From the NCBI GenBank assembly GCA_028751875.1, contig CM054134.1:65715424-65779423 (forward strand): a stretch of DNA of 64,000 nucleotides, read 5' to 3'. Below the pieces are notes generated by a model. The model was not told where the DNA came from. It searched no databases and was given only the letters and a program-made list of their open reading frames with translations. The DNA is from Rapana venosa. Its lineage: Eukaryota > Mollusca > Gastropoda > Neogastropoda > Muricidae. This document shows, piece by piece, positions 21,413-31,492 of the stretch (its first letter is position 1; every line of letters begins with the position of its first letter). The translations under genes were made by a program, and so were the position numbers.

Positions 21413-21562
21413 CACGTGCGCCCGCACACTCACACGCTATACACAAATATGTACACACATCTACACCCATGTATGTTCTATCTCTCTCATATACACACTA
21501 ACACATATACACACCCACTCACATAGACACACGTGCACACACACAAACATACAAAACACACA

Positions 21563-21616
<54 letters not shown>

Positions 21617-21785
21617 CTTGTCTTCGTCTATATCACTAGAAGTGAACAACGTAAATGAAGTCAACAAACAACAACTTGTCTAATATCACGTAATGTGAAA
21701 AGACGTTAAATTAAAGAACACCCACACACATACACCCCCACACCCCCAGGCCTCCCCTCCACACACACACACACACACACACACT
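21184..21785. repeat. CA microsatellite cluster (about 600 bp)
   Basis: Pure (CA)n at 21,184-21,266, 21,363-21,411, 21,572-21,615 and 21,762-21,784, with CA-rich variants (ACATAC, ACACGT) between. Between 21,680 and 21,718 the motif 'taatgtgaaaagacgttaaattaaag' resembles the 3' end of a SINE or LINE, but no head was recognised. All Thr/His and Val/Cys frames here are repeat artefacts. Confidence 0.9.
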
Positions 21786-22369
21786 AAACAGCTGCAGCTT
21801 CTATGACGCAAGCCCACGAAATTCCCGAGGGAAAAAGTCTACGTTTTACTGAAGGCCTTATTTGGTCGATCTTTCGATTGAACGTTCGACAACGATGAAG
21901 AAGGTCAATCTTTTCTATTTTTTTTTCAATAAACATTTCAACATATTATTCATTTTTCACATCGCACACTATACGAAATACAGTGCCATATTTTACCCAC
22001 CATATCAGATTGAAACAATGCATCACAATATCTCCACTTCCAATACTTTTTTTTTAAAAGAATGTTTCACCTCTGCAGCTGAAACACCAGTCTTTAAGTG
22101 GAGGCTGATAGAAACGTCATTTTCTTTGACAAGCAAATGCAAATTGCATACTATGGCAATGTACTGTTCTGTGCTGTTTTCAAATGTACACTTATAAATG
22201 AACTTTGCACAAAGAAAAATAAAATCAGTACTGAGTACAGTGTCATCACTAACTATGTCATTTTTCAATTTGTTTACACCATTACAAATGTTTATAAAGT
22301 TCTTTGTTAGGGAGAAAATAGACAGATCATTTAGAATAATTTTGAATCTGAAAGCTCTTAAATGAAAAG
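21786..22369. other. Unassigned DNA
   Basis: AT-rich, with no supported coding or RNA feature. Confidence 0.5.
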
Positions 22370-22705
22370 GTGGAATATAAGAAATTTAAGATCAATGCTT
22401 TGGATCTAGTGATGCAAATAACAATTGATCTGAGAGATGCCTATTACGTCATAGCAGCAGTAGAGGAGACTTTTCAGAAATACCTGAAATTCAGATGGAG
22501 AGGAAAACTGTACTTTTTTTCAGGCAGCTGCCATGGGATTCATTCCAATTGCCAGAAAATTCACAAAACTTATGAAACCTGTCCTAGCATGCTTACATGA
22601 TATGGGTCACCCGATACCTTCATTCATTGATGATAGTTTAATTGTTGGAAAGACTGTTAACTTTGAGCACAATCATATCATAACTCACTTTCACTTCAAT
22701 CACTA
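22370..22705 (+). pseudogene. DIRS-like (tyrosine-recombinase retroelement) RT fragment
   Basis: Codons read ITIDLRDAYYVIAAVEE, FQKYLKFRWRGKLYFF and, after a frameshift near 22,530, AMGFIPIARKFTKLMKPV, PIPSFIDDSLIVG. The set 'DLrDAYYsipi...h.kyLrFrW.gklyqf..lp.Gl..APr.FTKlmKPv...lr..Gh....yiDDsl' is the RT core of DIRS-type elements, including the FIDD catalytic pair (about 22,624-22,635). Only the palm core survives; no tyrosine recombinase, RNase H or methyltransferase domain was found nearby. Confidence 0.7.
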
Positions 22706-24250
22706 TATGGCTATAGGCATTTTTGATCAGAACAAGCACACCTCTTGACCAATGCACAAAATAGGATAGTTTATTTTGGAAGGACTACAGAATACAGTTG
22801 TTATAGTGTGCACTTTGGGCACTATAAGTTTAAACTTCCTTCCCCTCTTCCCCTCCCCCCTCTTCTAGAAAGAATTGTTCAACCTGGTTAGACTTCATGA
22901 TTTGCTTAGTTCAGCAGTTGTAAAAGAGAGACTTAGGTTTCTTTGTCAGCATCCAAGTTACAGTGTGCTGTTTGGACAAACAAACTTCTCAGTCTGTTTG
23001 TATACCCATGGCTGGCTTTGGAATGCTTTTAATCCATTTAAGGCTTTCTCTAAAGAAACCAATTGAAGTCTGTATACTGTCACATCTCTCATGTTAAGTG
23101 TCCAGCAGGTCTCTATGAGCTAGAAAACTGGCAACTCTGTGCCATGGTGTAGCTAAGTGTTCTTACATGTAGGCCTATAGTCAGGGCTGGTGGCTCAGCC
23201 TTTGTCTTTAACAGTCAGTTACAGTGGAGTCCCCTCTATTCATGGTCTGAGGCATTGTCCAGTGGAACAGTCATGTGATAAGCACCATAGAGCTTGCTAC
23301 AGCTGGTTTTACTCAACAGGATTGTGGGGCCCTTTGCTTGTTGAATAGCATATCCCCTTTCCAACCCCCTCTCTCTCACCCCCCTTCTCTAGTGAATCAG
23401 CAGATTTTGTCATGTTGTCAGAACATTGGTTGATTTTAGTTTGTGAAGAAATTTGTTTGTCAGCTGATTTGGATGTGTGGTCAGAATTTGCTAGTCTCAG
23501 TTTCCAAATGTATTCATTGGTCAGTTGGAACTAGTATTCCTGCATAACAGGGTCTACATGGCATTTTAAAGTCATTCTCTTGCTGGCTGTCTGGTGCAAC
23601 AGTCTCCCTGAAGTTAGGCTGTTGTGTGGTGAAACTTGACAGATTGACCTAGAAGGAAACAGCAGTTTTGTTCTTCTGCTTAGCTCAAGCAAGTGAGAAT
23701 ATCTCTTTTTGATAGAAGTTGTTGCTTAAAGATATCTATTAAGGAAAAAGCTGATTTGATAATCTTATTTTTGTGTACTAGCTGAATTTAGTTATTGATT
23801 GAATATTGTGACTGGTACAGTGAAAGTCTGTGTAGTTGCTTTACCCATGAAAGTTTGCTGAGAGACTTTTACTATTTAATTGTGTGATCTTGGATTAATT
23901 CTATAATTGGATGTTCGTGCTAAAAGTGGGATTTCATGAGAAAGTAATCATTATTTCATGTGTGTGTTATATTGACATGAAGTTTATAAACCGCATTGAT
24001 CACTGGTAAAATAGTGTGGATTGGTAAGAAAGCTATTGGGATAGACTACCATGACAAAGTTGAATTGAGATAGGAGTTGACTACTAAGAGTTGAAGACTT
24101 GAATGCAGTACAGGACTCAGGCCTAGCTGGGCCCTTGTAGTAATTGCCCTGGTAAAAGTAGGCAATTCAACATGTAGTTCATGTGTATGGTTAGTCATTT
24201 GTGTCAAAAGTGGTTAATTTGAATGTGGTTTTGTGACACACTAGATTGTG
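22706..24250. other. Unassigned DNA, about 1.5 kb
   Basis: Mixed-composition DNA with no frame that resembles a known family on either strand and no strong repeat. If any single-copy host sequence exists in this window, this is the best candidate interval, but no exon can be supported. Confidence 0.45.
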
Positions 24251-24255
24251 CCTGC

Positions 24256-24287
24256 TCTCTCTCTCTCTCTCTCCCTCTCTCTCTCGT
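24256..24287. repeat. (CT)n microsatellite
   Basis: Thirty-two bases of CT with a single CCC interruption. Confidence 0.9.
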
Positions 24288-24289
24288 CA

Positions 24290-24512
24290 GAAATGTCCTC
24301 AATTTGTACATCTGTCAGTGCCTGTTCAGAAGAGACGACTGTATTCAAGTCTTCTACTTCAGACGCTTTGTTTGTCCTAAAAACATCCATCATACTCTCA
24401 TCACCGCTTGTAGTAACCTTGTCGCAGTCATCGTTATCTCTGTTAGTCTTGTTCACTTCTTCCTTGTCTAAACAATAGTCTGCATTGTCATTTGTTTCTT
24501 TGTAAGAAGCAT
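24290..24512 (-). pseudogene. Possible LINE ORF1 acidic-tail fragment
   Basis: Minus-strand codons give an Asp/Asn/Ser-rich stretch (NKTNRDNDDCDKVTTSGDES, then SEVEDLNTVVSSEQALTDV) similar in style to the Asp/Asn-rich ORF1 tail at 42,416-42,628. No folded domain is visible, so the identification is weak. Confidence 0.3.
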
Positions 24513-25146
24513 TATGACCTGCACATCACAAAACCTGTAAGAAAAAAGAAATATGTTACCCACCGCAATCTTAAGGCCATGAACATTCAAACCTTCTCTT
24601 CACAAGCTATGGAACGCCTTTCGCAAACTTCTGACCACACTGACCTTCAGAACACTATAACACTGTCCTCTGCCAATTGCTTGATGAGCATGCACCTCCA
24701 ACTGACCATATCCTGCCTGACAGGCCCCGTGCGCCATGGTACAATAACAATATTTTGATGGAAAAACGCAACTGTCGGCATCTAGAACGGCAGTGGCGAA
24801 AATCAACAACTGAAATCAATAAACAGCTTTTCTGAAAACAAACAAACAAAGTCAAATTTTTAATCCATTCAGCAAAGACAAATTATTACTCTTCCCAAGT
24901 TCTCTGCGCTAAATCCATAAAATCTCTGTTCACCCTCACCTCAAATCTTTTGGATCTGCAAAACAAGCCCTCTTCCTACCACCCACAGCCTGTCTGAACT
25001 TCCCTCCATCTTTCCTTCCTACTTTTCAGATAAAGTCCGCAACATTCGCTCTAGACTGGATCAGACTCATTTCCAGCCTGCTCCTCCTGATCCCCAATTC
25101 ACTGGCACTCCTCTTTTTCTTTCATCCCACAAGCGAAAGCGAAATC

Positions 25147-26616
25147 ATGACAATTCTGAAAGAAATGACGATTAAATCATGCGATCTTGATCCCATACCT
25201 GCTCCTGTCTTCTCACAATGCCTTCCACAACTTGTACCCTCTGTCACCGAAATAGTAAACTCATCTCTTCTGTCAGGAAATTTTCCATCAGCTCTCAAAA
25301 CCGCAATAGTCACACCTCTACTAACAAAGCATGACCTTGATCCCAACATTTTAAAGAATTACAGACCTGTCTCTAACTTACCTTTCATCTCCAAAGTACT
25401 TGAAAAAGTTGTTCTAAAACAACTCAACAACCACCTTCATTCCAATAATCTCCTTCCCCCTTTTCAATCTGCCTATGGCGCCAACCACAGCACCAAAACC
25501 ACCCTAGTCCACACTTTAGATACACTTCTACTCGCTGCTGATGCAGGGAAAATCTCCCTCCTCACTCTTCTCGACCTATCTGCTGCCTTTGACACTATAG
25601 ATCACTCAATTCTTCTTTCTCGCCTCCAGAATATGTTTGGTATTAATGGCACTGCCCTCACCTGGTTTAGTTCATACCTCACAAACCGATACCAGAAAGT
25701 TATTGTCAGCAAAATTCAATCAAAACCTGTCAAACTGGAATTTGGAGTCCTGCAGGGATCAGTTCTGGGTCCTGTTCTCTTCACTCTCTACATTGCTCCA
25801 CTCTCGCACATAAGAAACTACCATCATATTGATCATCATTTCTATGCCGATGACAATCAGCTTCAATGTAGCAATACCCTTGAAAATCTGCCTTCCCTCC
25901 TGACAAATATGGCCCACTGCCTTCTAGACATTCAAAACTGGATGACTCAAAATACGTTACAGCTAAATGCCGATAAAATGGAAGCCATGCTCATGGGGAC
26001 CAAACATAAACTTTCCTCCATCACAACGACTTCAGTGGAATTCAGCAATACGTGGGTTCCTCTGTCCAGCTCTGTGAAATATCTAGGTGTGGTTCTTGAC
26101 AACACACTTTCTATGAAAAAATTCATCACCCAGACCTGCCAGTCTTGCTACTATCAATTACAGCGCATAAGTGCAATTCGCAAGTATCTGTCTACTGAAG
26201 CAACATCCAAACTTGTCACATCTCTCATTCTTTCTCGACTGGACTACTGTAATTCTCTCTTGGCTGGTTTGCCCGCATCATCCATCCACTCCCTTCAACA
26301 CATACAAAACTCTGCAGCTCGACTGGTCCTTAGAAAGAAAAAATCTGAACACATCACTCCTCTTTTGCGATCTCTTCACTGGCTGCCTGTCTCACAAAGA
26401 ATAAAGTATAAGATTAATACCCTTTGTTTCAAATGTCTCCACAAATCTGCACCTTCTTATCTCTGTAACTGTCTTCACCTGTACACTCCATCCTGTTCCC
26501 TTCGTTCAGCCGCTCTTTCTCTGTTTCTGGTGAACAACCTCCCTCTTCCACTTCGCCAAAAGCCTTCATTTGATTCTTTCAAATTTAGCCTCAAAACGCA
26601 CTTATACTCTACTTGA
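25147..26616 (+). CDS. L2/CR1-like LINE RT and C-terminal domain (489 codons open)
   Basis: The longest clean RT frame in the window. Motifs: KSCDLDPIPAPVF, KNYRPVSNLPF, QSAYGANHSTKTTL, LDLSAAFDTIDHSIL (catalytic Asp), GVLQGSVLGPVLF, FYADDNQLQ (catalytic Asp pair, about 25,848-25,853), KYLGVVLDNTLSM; then the C-terminal domain [46 protein letters not shown] and LKTHLYST. The usual 'GVPQGS' is GVLQGS here. Upstream codons (24,540-25,140) carry the same linker in broken frames, so the ATG at 25,147 is only the first available Met and not a real start. About 35 residues are missing between SLRSAA and LSLFLV compared with the minus copy (SLPSAADTL...RSFSVSG). Confidence 0.85.
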   Translation: MTILKEMTIKSCDLDPIPAPVFSQCLPQLVPSVTEIVNSSLLSGNFPSALKTAIVTPLLTKHDLDPNILKNYRPVSNLPFISKVLEKVVLKQLNNHLHSNNLLPPFQSAYGANHSTKTTLVHTLDTLLLAADAGKISLLTLLDLSAAFDTIDHSILLSRLQNMFGINGTALTWFSSYLTNRYQKVIVSKIQSKPVKLEFGVLQGSVLGPVLFTLYIAPLSHIRNYHHIDHHFYADDNQLQCSNTLENLPSLLTNMAHCLLDIQNWMTQNTLQLNADKMEAMLMGTKHKLSSITTTSVEFSNTWVPLSSSVKYLGVVLDNTLSMKKFITQTCQSCYYQLQRISAIRKYLSTEATSKLVTSLILSRLDYCNSLLAGLPASSIHSLQHIQNSAARLVLRKKKSEHITPLLRSLHWLPVSQRIKYKINTLCFKCLHKSAPSYLCNCLHLYTPSCSLRSAALSLFLVNNLPLPLRQKPSFDSFKFSLKTHLYST

Positions 26617-26811
26617 GATCTGCCGCTGTTATCTGTTCCTACTTGTCAATAGCTGCCTTCATCTCCACCACCCCCACCTAAGTGTGTTGTGTATATAAAT
26701 TTGATATTTGTTTATCTTGATATTTATGGATGGCTGGATGCGTGTGAATGCTTTGAATGCAAGCGCTTTGATTTGTTTACTTTACAAGATTCAGCGCTAT
26801 ATAAATTCCAT

Positions 26812-26812
26812 A

Positions 26813-26845
<33 letters not shown>
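26812..26845. repeat. (TTA)n LINE tail
   Basis: Eleven TTA units directly after the LINE 3' signature; the usual terminal microsatellite of this family. Confidence 0.9.
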
Positions 26846-28080
26846 CTGTCCTGTTGTGTGTTCATGCAGTCAATATAATCATGCACGCCCTCATCCCTGG
26901 TAACCGGTTGGGAGCCACTCAAGCGTCTCTGCTTTGTTTTTGTCATCTTTGCAGTTCTAGCACTTGGTCTGCTGCTGGTGTCCTTCACAGTCACAATTCT
27001 TCCAGAATCCAAAACACTTTGTTTGTTAGGACTATGTTTTCTTACCACATCACTGTAGGAATGTGTACCAGAGGAAACAGGTACAGGCTCATTCCTGTTT
27101 TGTTACCAAACCTTGAGTGGATCAGGTCTCTAGGTTCATGTTCCTCTCTGGAACTGCTGCGTGGTTGATCTCTCGCTGACTGCCTGTACACTTCGCCATA
27201 TGTCCAGTGCCTATACAGCTGTGGTGAACTGGTCCTTCTGCGGAAATGGTTCTGTGCCATAGCATCCTTGTCCTCTCCTGCATTGTCATGTTGATGCCTT
27301 TCCCACTGATGTGCATATGGGGAAACGGCTTGGTAGCCATTTGAATGTCTATTATTCAGATCCATGTAGTGTGTCTTCCTGCTGCTGGCTTGAGCTTGAG
27401 ACCACCCGTCTGTGTGCTGGCTGCTCCTTGATGACCCAGGCTACTCCTTGTCCCTGACATGCAGGTTCCCCCATGGAAGTAGGCAATCTTGCCCTGCCTC
27501 CGGTGGAAGTCCAGCATTTCCCTCTGTCGCATGGTAAGGTCGGCAGCAACACGGACACTGCTAGCCCTCAGGTTCTCTCTGAGGTCTTGGTCACCCAGAA
27601 CTGCCATTTTGTCCAGCCAACGGCAGAACTGAACAAGGATTGGTCTTGGTTCATCATTGTATGAACAGGGTCTGCCAATGCAAAAGGCCCTAGTGATGTC
27701 ATCATGCTGCCAGTTGGGTGGAGAGGACTGGTCATTCAGGATATCTACGAAAACCTGCATGGTAGTGTGTTCATCCTCCCTTCCATATTCAGCAACACCA
27801 ATGAACCTCAGGTTGAGTGCTTTTGCATTCTGTTCAGTAGATTCCAGCTTTCTCTCCAGCATGTCCAACCTGTCCATCATTGATGTTTTCTCTTCCCTCA
27901 GTTATATATATTATATATATTATATTATATATATATATATTCTGTGTTCACCACAACACTTTCCTTCAGCTGGCTGAATTCTGCAAGGAAATGGGATAAA
28001 CTTCCTTCCAGACTCTGGAACTTTTCATCCATGCTGGTCTTTATCCCTGTTACATGCATTTGTAGGCTGGTGAAATCGCC
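26846..28080 (-). pseudogene. L1/Tx1-like LINE ORF1 (coiled coil and RRM), inverted
   Basis: On the minus strand a coiled-coil stretch (28,080-27,945: LTGDFTSLQMHV, SMDEKFQSLEGSL) is interrupted by an (AT)n tract at 27,903-27,942. It is followed by LDMLERKLESTEQNAKALNLRFIGV (27,870-27,800), an RRM-like region with DDITRAFCIGRP and PRPILVQFCRWLDKMAVL, and a CTD-like end RQREMLDFHRRQGKIAYFHGG. This is the layout of Transposase_22-type ORF1p, an RNA chaperone that coats LINE RNA. A basic, Arg/Ser/His-rich tail continues to about 26,850 across two frames. It lies head-to-head with the plus-strand LINE at 28,580 onwards. Confidence 0.7.
27903..27942. repeat. (AT)n tract inside the ORF1 coil
   Basis: Forty bases of TATATAT; interrupts the inverted ORF1. 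Confidence 0.9.
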
Positions 28081-28599
28081 AGTCAAAGAAATGAAAAAAG
28101 TTCTATGGCAATGAAGACATGTCTTGTAACATTATTTTTTGTGCCTATGTTTTGTTGACCTTGACCTTGTCTATTTCAGTGCACACACACTAGCCTATCC
28201 AACCAAGTTCTCATTATCTGACTAGCAAAACATGGATGTTAACTTGCACTGTGAGTACCCCACCTTTAGCATGGGTTATGTCCAGTATACATCCAGCCTC
28301 TTAAAACACGTGCAACAAGTCCCATCTTGCCAACACAGGAATCTGGTATGTGTGAGTTGTGCTAACCAACTACACAGAAAATGTTTGTTGTTCATTAAGT
28401 TTTTTAATCATTGTACTATTAATAGTGTCTAATTCACTGACCTTTTCAACAGTCTGACAACACCAATAGCTGCACACTACCACCATACACAACCTAACCA
28501 AAAACCAGGAAGATACTGTCACTCATACTGTAGAAATTTGACCAAAAACACAGAGCGATTTTGCACACATCCTCACTTGTCTGCCCCACATTGCTGACC

Positions 28600-28998
28600 C
28601 ACATGCTACAGACAGTACACAGCACAATGACTTGACTTACATTGTGGACAAGCTGGACAGGTCATCTGTAGGTCAGACGCAGAGTGATGGTGACACACTC
28701 AACAGACTGACTAACTGTCATGACAGGGGGCAGGCATGCAACAGTGAAAAAGAAGACAGGTGCCTAACCCAGAAAGCTATGTCCACTCCCCGAAGTCCCT
28801 GACCAAGACGAGCTGCATCCACCTCACAGGTGAGTAGACAGGCTCTGAAGAAGAGTGCTGTCAGATCCAGCAGCCAGAGCAGCATTGTGGACTCTTTTAA
28901 AAAAGCAGAGTCTAGCAACAATGCACAGGGCAAAAATAAATCCCCAAAGTCTGGGTCCCAGCACAGAAAGAAGGGTGCTTCAGGCACCAATAAATAGG
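28600..28998 (+). pseudogene. ORF1 C-terminal tail of the L1/Tx1-like LINE
   Basis: An open stretch rich in Asp, Ser and Thr (DLTYIVDKLDRSSVGQTQSD) leads, after one TGA, into a basic tail RQALKKSAVRSSSQSSIVDS ... KNKSPKSGSQHRKKGASGTNK ending in TAG at 28,996-28,998. The minus-strand relative at 42,230-42,030 (RRRSHADLSASILDSLQRV) occupies the same place just before the endonuclease. This supports the reading as the end of ORF1. Confidence 0.5.
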
Positions 28999-29089
28999 AG
29001 ATCAGCCGGGCCACTTTTCCTGATGCTAAATCTGCTGATAAAGAACTAGCACCAGTATCATGTGTACATATTAAAAATAAAAGCTCTGC

Positions 29090-30008
29090 TTAATTCCTTA
29101 ATTACAATGTTAATGGTCTTTTACAAAAACTGGAAAACAATGATTTTGTTAACTTTCTCACTTCCTATGATTTTATATGCTTAACTGAAACATTTGTTGC
29201 CTTTGATTTTAACTCTGATTTATTTGAAGACTTCATCATCTTCACATCTAAAGCAAAGAAATTGTCTTATCTAGGTCGTTATTCAGGTGGTGTGATTGTT
29301 CTAATTAGAAATCATTGGAAAGGTTTATTGAACATGTGCAAATAGAACAAGAAAACATGGTGGTCATAAAAATTCAGAATTTTTTATTTGCCACAAAAAA
29401 ACAACATTATATTCATTTCTTGTTATATTCCTCCATGCCACTCAGCATTTTGGAATAGACATGAAGGCGCATTTGGCATTGAAGTGTTAGATCAATGTCT
29501 GAGAGATTTGTATGATGAATATGATGATTTTTCTATCCTTGTAAATGGGGACTTAAATGCTAGAACGGCCCATAGCAATTATTCGTTCAACGGTGACAAT
29601 AATTATTTTGAAAACACAACCATGCCTGTCAATAATATGTTCCCAAGAAACTCTCAAGATAGTTTTATGAATACTTTTGGTGAACAACTGGTTGAATTTT
29701 GTAATATGTTTGATTGTATTATATTGAATGGTCTTACAGAGGCAACATTTCATGAAAACTGTACATATATTGTGTATTCCGTGGAAAGTACAGTAGATTA
29801 TTTTGTTGCATTTATTAAATTTTTTTGGTCTGTACACGTCATGTCTTTAAAGGTTGAAAATATTGTAGAATCTGACCCCTTGCCGGTTTCTATAGAGATA
29901 GAAGCAGCTGGAAAATGTACAGATTGCCATGCAAAACATAATCACAATGTTATGTGCAAGAAATATATTTGGGACAAAACTCAGGAAAGTCATTTCATAA
30001 AAATTTGA
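29090..30008 (+). pseudogene. LINE endonuclease domain (L1/Tx1-like)
   Basis: Begins YNVNGLLQKLENNDFVNFL, then ICLTETFV (catalytic Glu in LTET) and, after a TAG at about 29,344 and a frameshift, a long frame from 29,388: FISCYIPP, LVNGDLNARTAH (Asp/Asn active site) and CIILNGLTEATF. The usual terminal SDH motif is degraded (ESDPLPVSI near 29,868). The gene is dead, but the AP-type fold motifs are clear. Confidence 0.78.
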
Positions 30009-30269
30009 GAGGGTGAAGATATACAAAATAGAGTAAAGATGGCCATAGAAAATCTAGAAAGAGATGTAGATACTGCTATAGAAACATTTGTACAGTGTTT
30101 AAAAGACTCGAGTAAGTGTATGTTTAAGACATTTAGGTTAAACAAGGAAAAAAGGTCAGAATGGTTTGATAGTGAATGTAGAAAAGCCAAAACAGAAACT
30201 AGAAAGTTATTACGTTATTTCGGAAGAACTCGAAAAGATCAAGACAGACATATGTCACAGCAAGAAAAC

Positions 30270-31492
30270 AATACAGACACCTATTAAAGATTAAAAGACA
30301 AGCTTTTCTAAAACAAACAGTTGAAGATTTAGGAAAGGAAGTTAGCAACACAGCATGCTTTTGGAAAAAAACTAAGAACACTTGGTTGTGCAAACAAGAA
30401 AAGGATTAGAAATAACATTTCTACAGAGGAGTGGTTTGAACATTTCAAAAACGTGTTTCAATATAATGCAGAGGAAGAGGGAAGGGATATTGAGGTGGAT
30501 ATTGACCTTTTAGAAGAAACAGACCATGTTTTAAATCAACAGATCTCAGAGGATGAAGTACTTAAAAATGGGAAAGCTAGTGGGGTTGATGATATAATAG
30601 CAGAAATGTTAAAAAGTGGTGGTAAAAATGTTGTGCTTTTTCTAACAAAACTTTTCAATGCCATTTTTGAAAAAGGAATCTATCCACAGGAAGGGTGCAA
30701 AGCCATAATCATACCTCTGCACAAAAAAGGAAATGTTAATAATGTAGATAATTATAGAGGAGTTTTTCTTTTAAGTGTCATTTCTAAATGCTATACCTCC
30801 ATACTTAATACACAGCTGTACTCATGGTTAGAGAATAACTATTTAATTACTGAATGTCAGGCAGGTTTTCGTAAAAAATACTCTACAGTTGATCAGATAT
30901 TTACTTTATATGCAGCCATTCAGTGTTGTATGAACAAAAAAGGCAGGAAATTGTATGTAGCTTTCGTAGATTTTAAAAAAGCGTTTGATTCAGTTAGACA
31001 TGACAAACTTTTACAGTGTATTCAAAGACAAGGAGTAAAAGGAACATTTTTCGCAGCAATTGTAGCCATGTATAAATCATTGATATCTGATGTCCGTGCA
31101 AATTTTGAAATAACAAAGATGTTCAAAACACCAATTGGGGTAAGGCAAGGCTGTGTGTTCTCAGCCCAACATTATTCTCCATGTTTATAAATCAACTAGC
31201 TAAGCTTATCAATGACAAAGGTAAATATGGAGTGCATTTATATCCAGATGTCATGGAATTACTTATCCTACTCTTTGCAGATGACGTGGCTTTGATTTCA
31301 ACAACACCATGTGGTCTCCAAAATCAGTTAAATATCTTAGAATCATTTTGTGAAAGTATAAAACTAAACATAAATATAGATAAAACTAAGATAATGGTAT
31401 TCAGAAAAGGGGGGATGTTAGGAAGGCGTGAAAAATGGTTCTATAAAGGTAACAGACTGGAAGTTGTTAATGATTGTTGTTATTTAGGATAG
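30270..31492 (+). pseudogene. LINE reverse transcriptase (L1/Tx1-like)
   Basis: RT entry: ISEDEVLKNGKASGVDDIIAEML (shortened by a deletion before the Lys-Asn-Gly). Then LHKKGNVNNVDNYRGVFLLSVISK, QAGFRKKYSTVDQIF, FVDFKKAFDSVRHDKL (catalytic Asp, about 30,970) and GVRQGCVFS. After a slip at about 31,165 comes LFADDVALIS, with Asp pair at about 31,280. A TAG ends the frame at 31,490. The block is nearly complete, with three or four lesions. Confidence 0.8.

Larger units (their letters stand above)
24515..26845 (+). mobile_element. L2/CR1-like LINE, 5'-truncated
   Basis: Starts in the endonuclease-RT linker, covers the RT and C-terminal domain, and ends with the signature 'agcgctatataaattcc' and a (TTA)n tail at 26,812-26,845. 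Same family as 1712-4148, 33,800-34,560 and 50,765-53,520. Confidence 0.87.

Noticed and set aside
21184..21615. Long Thr/His and Val/Cys frames
   Set aside because: Pure translations of CA/TG microsatellites in all frames.
22875..23066. Continuation of the DIRS-like element
   Set aside because: The 63-codon frame shows no motif of RNase H, methyltransferase or tyrosine recombinase.
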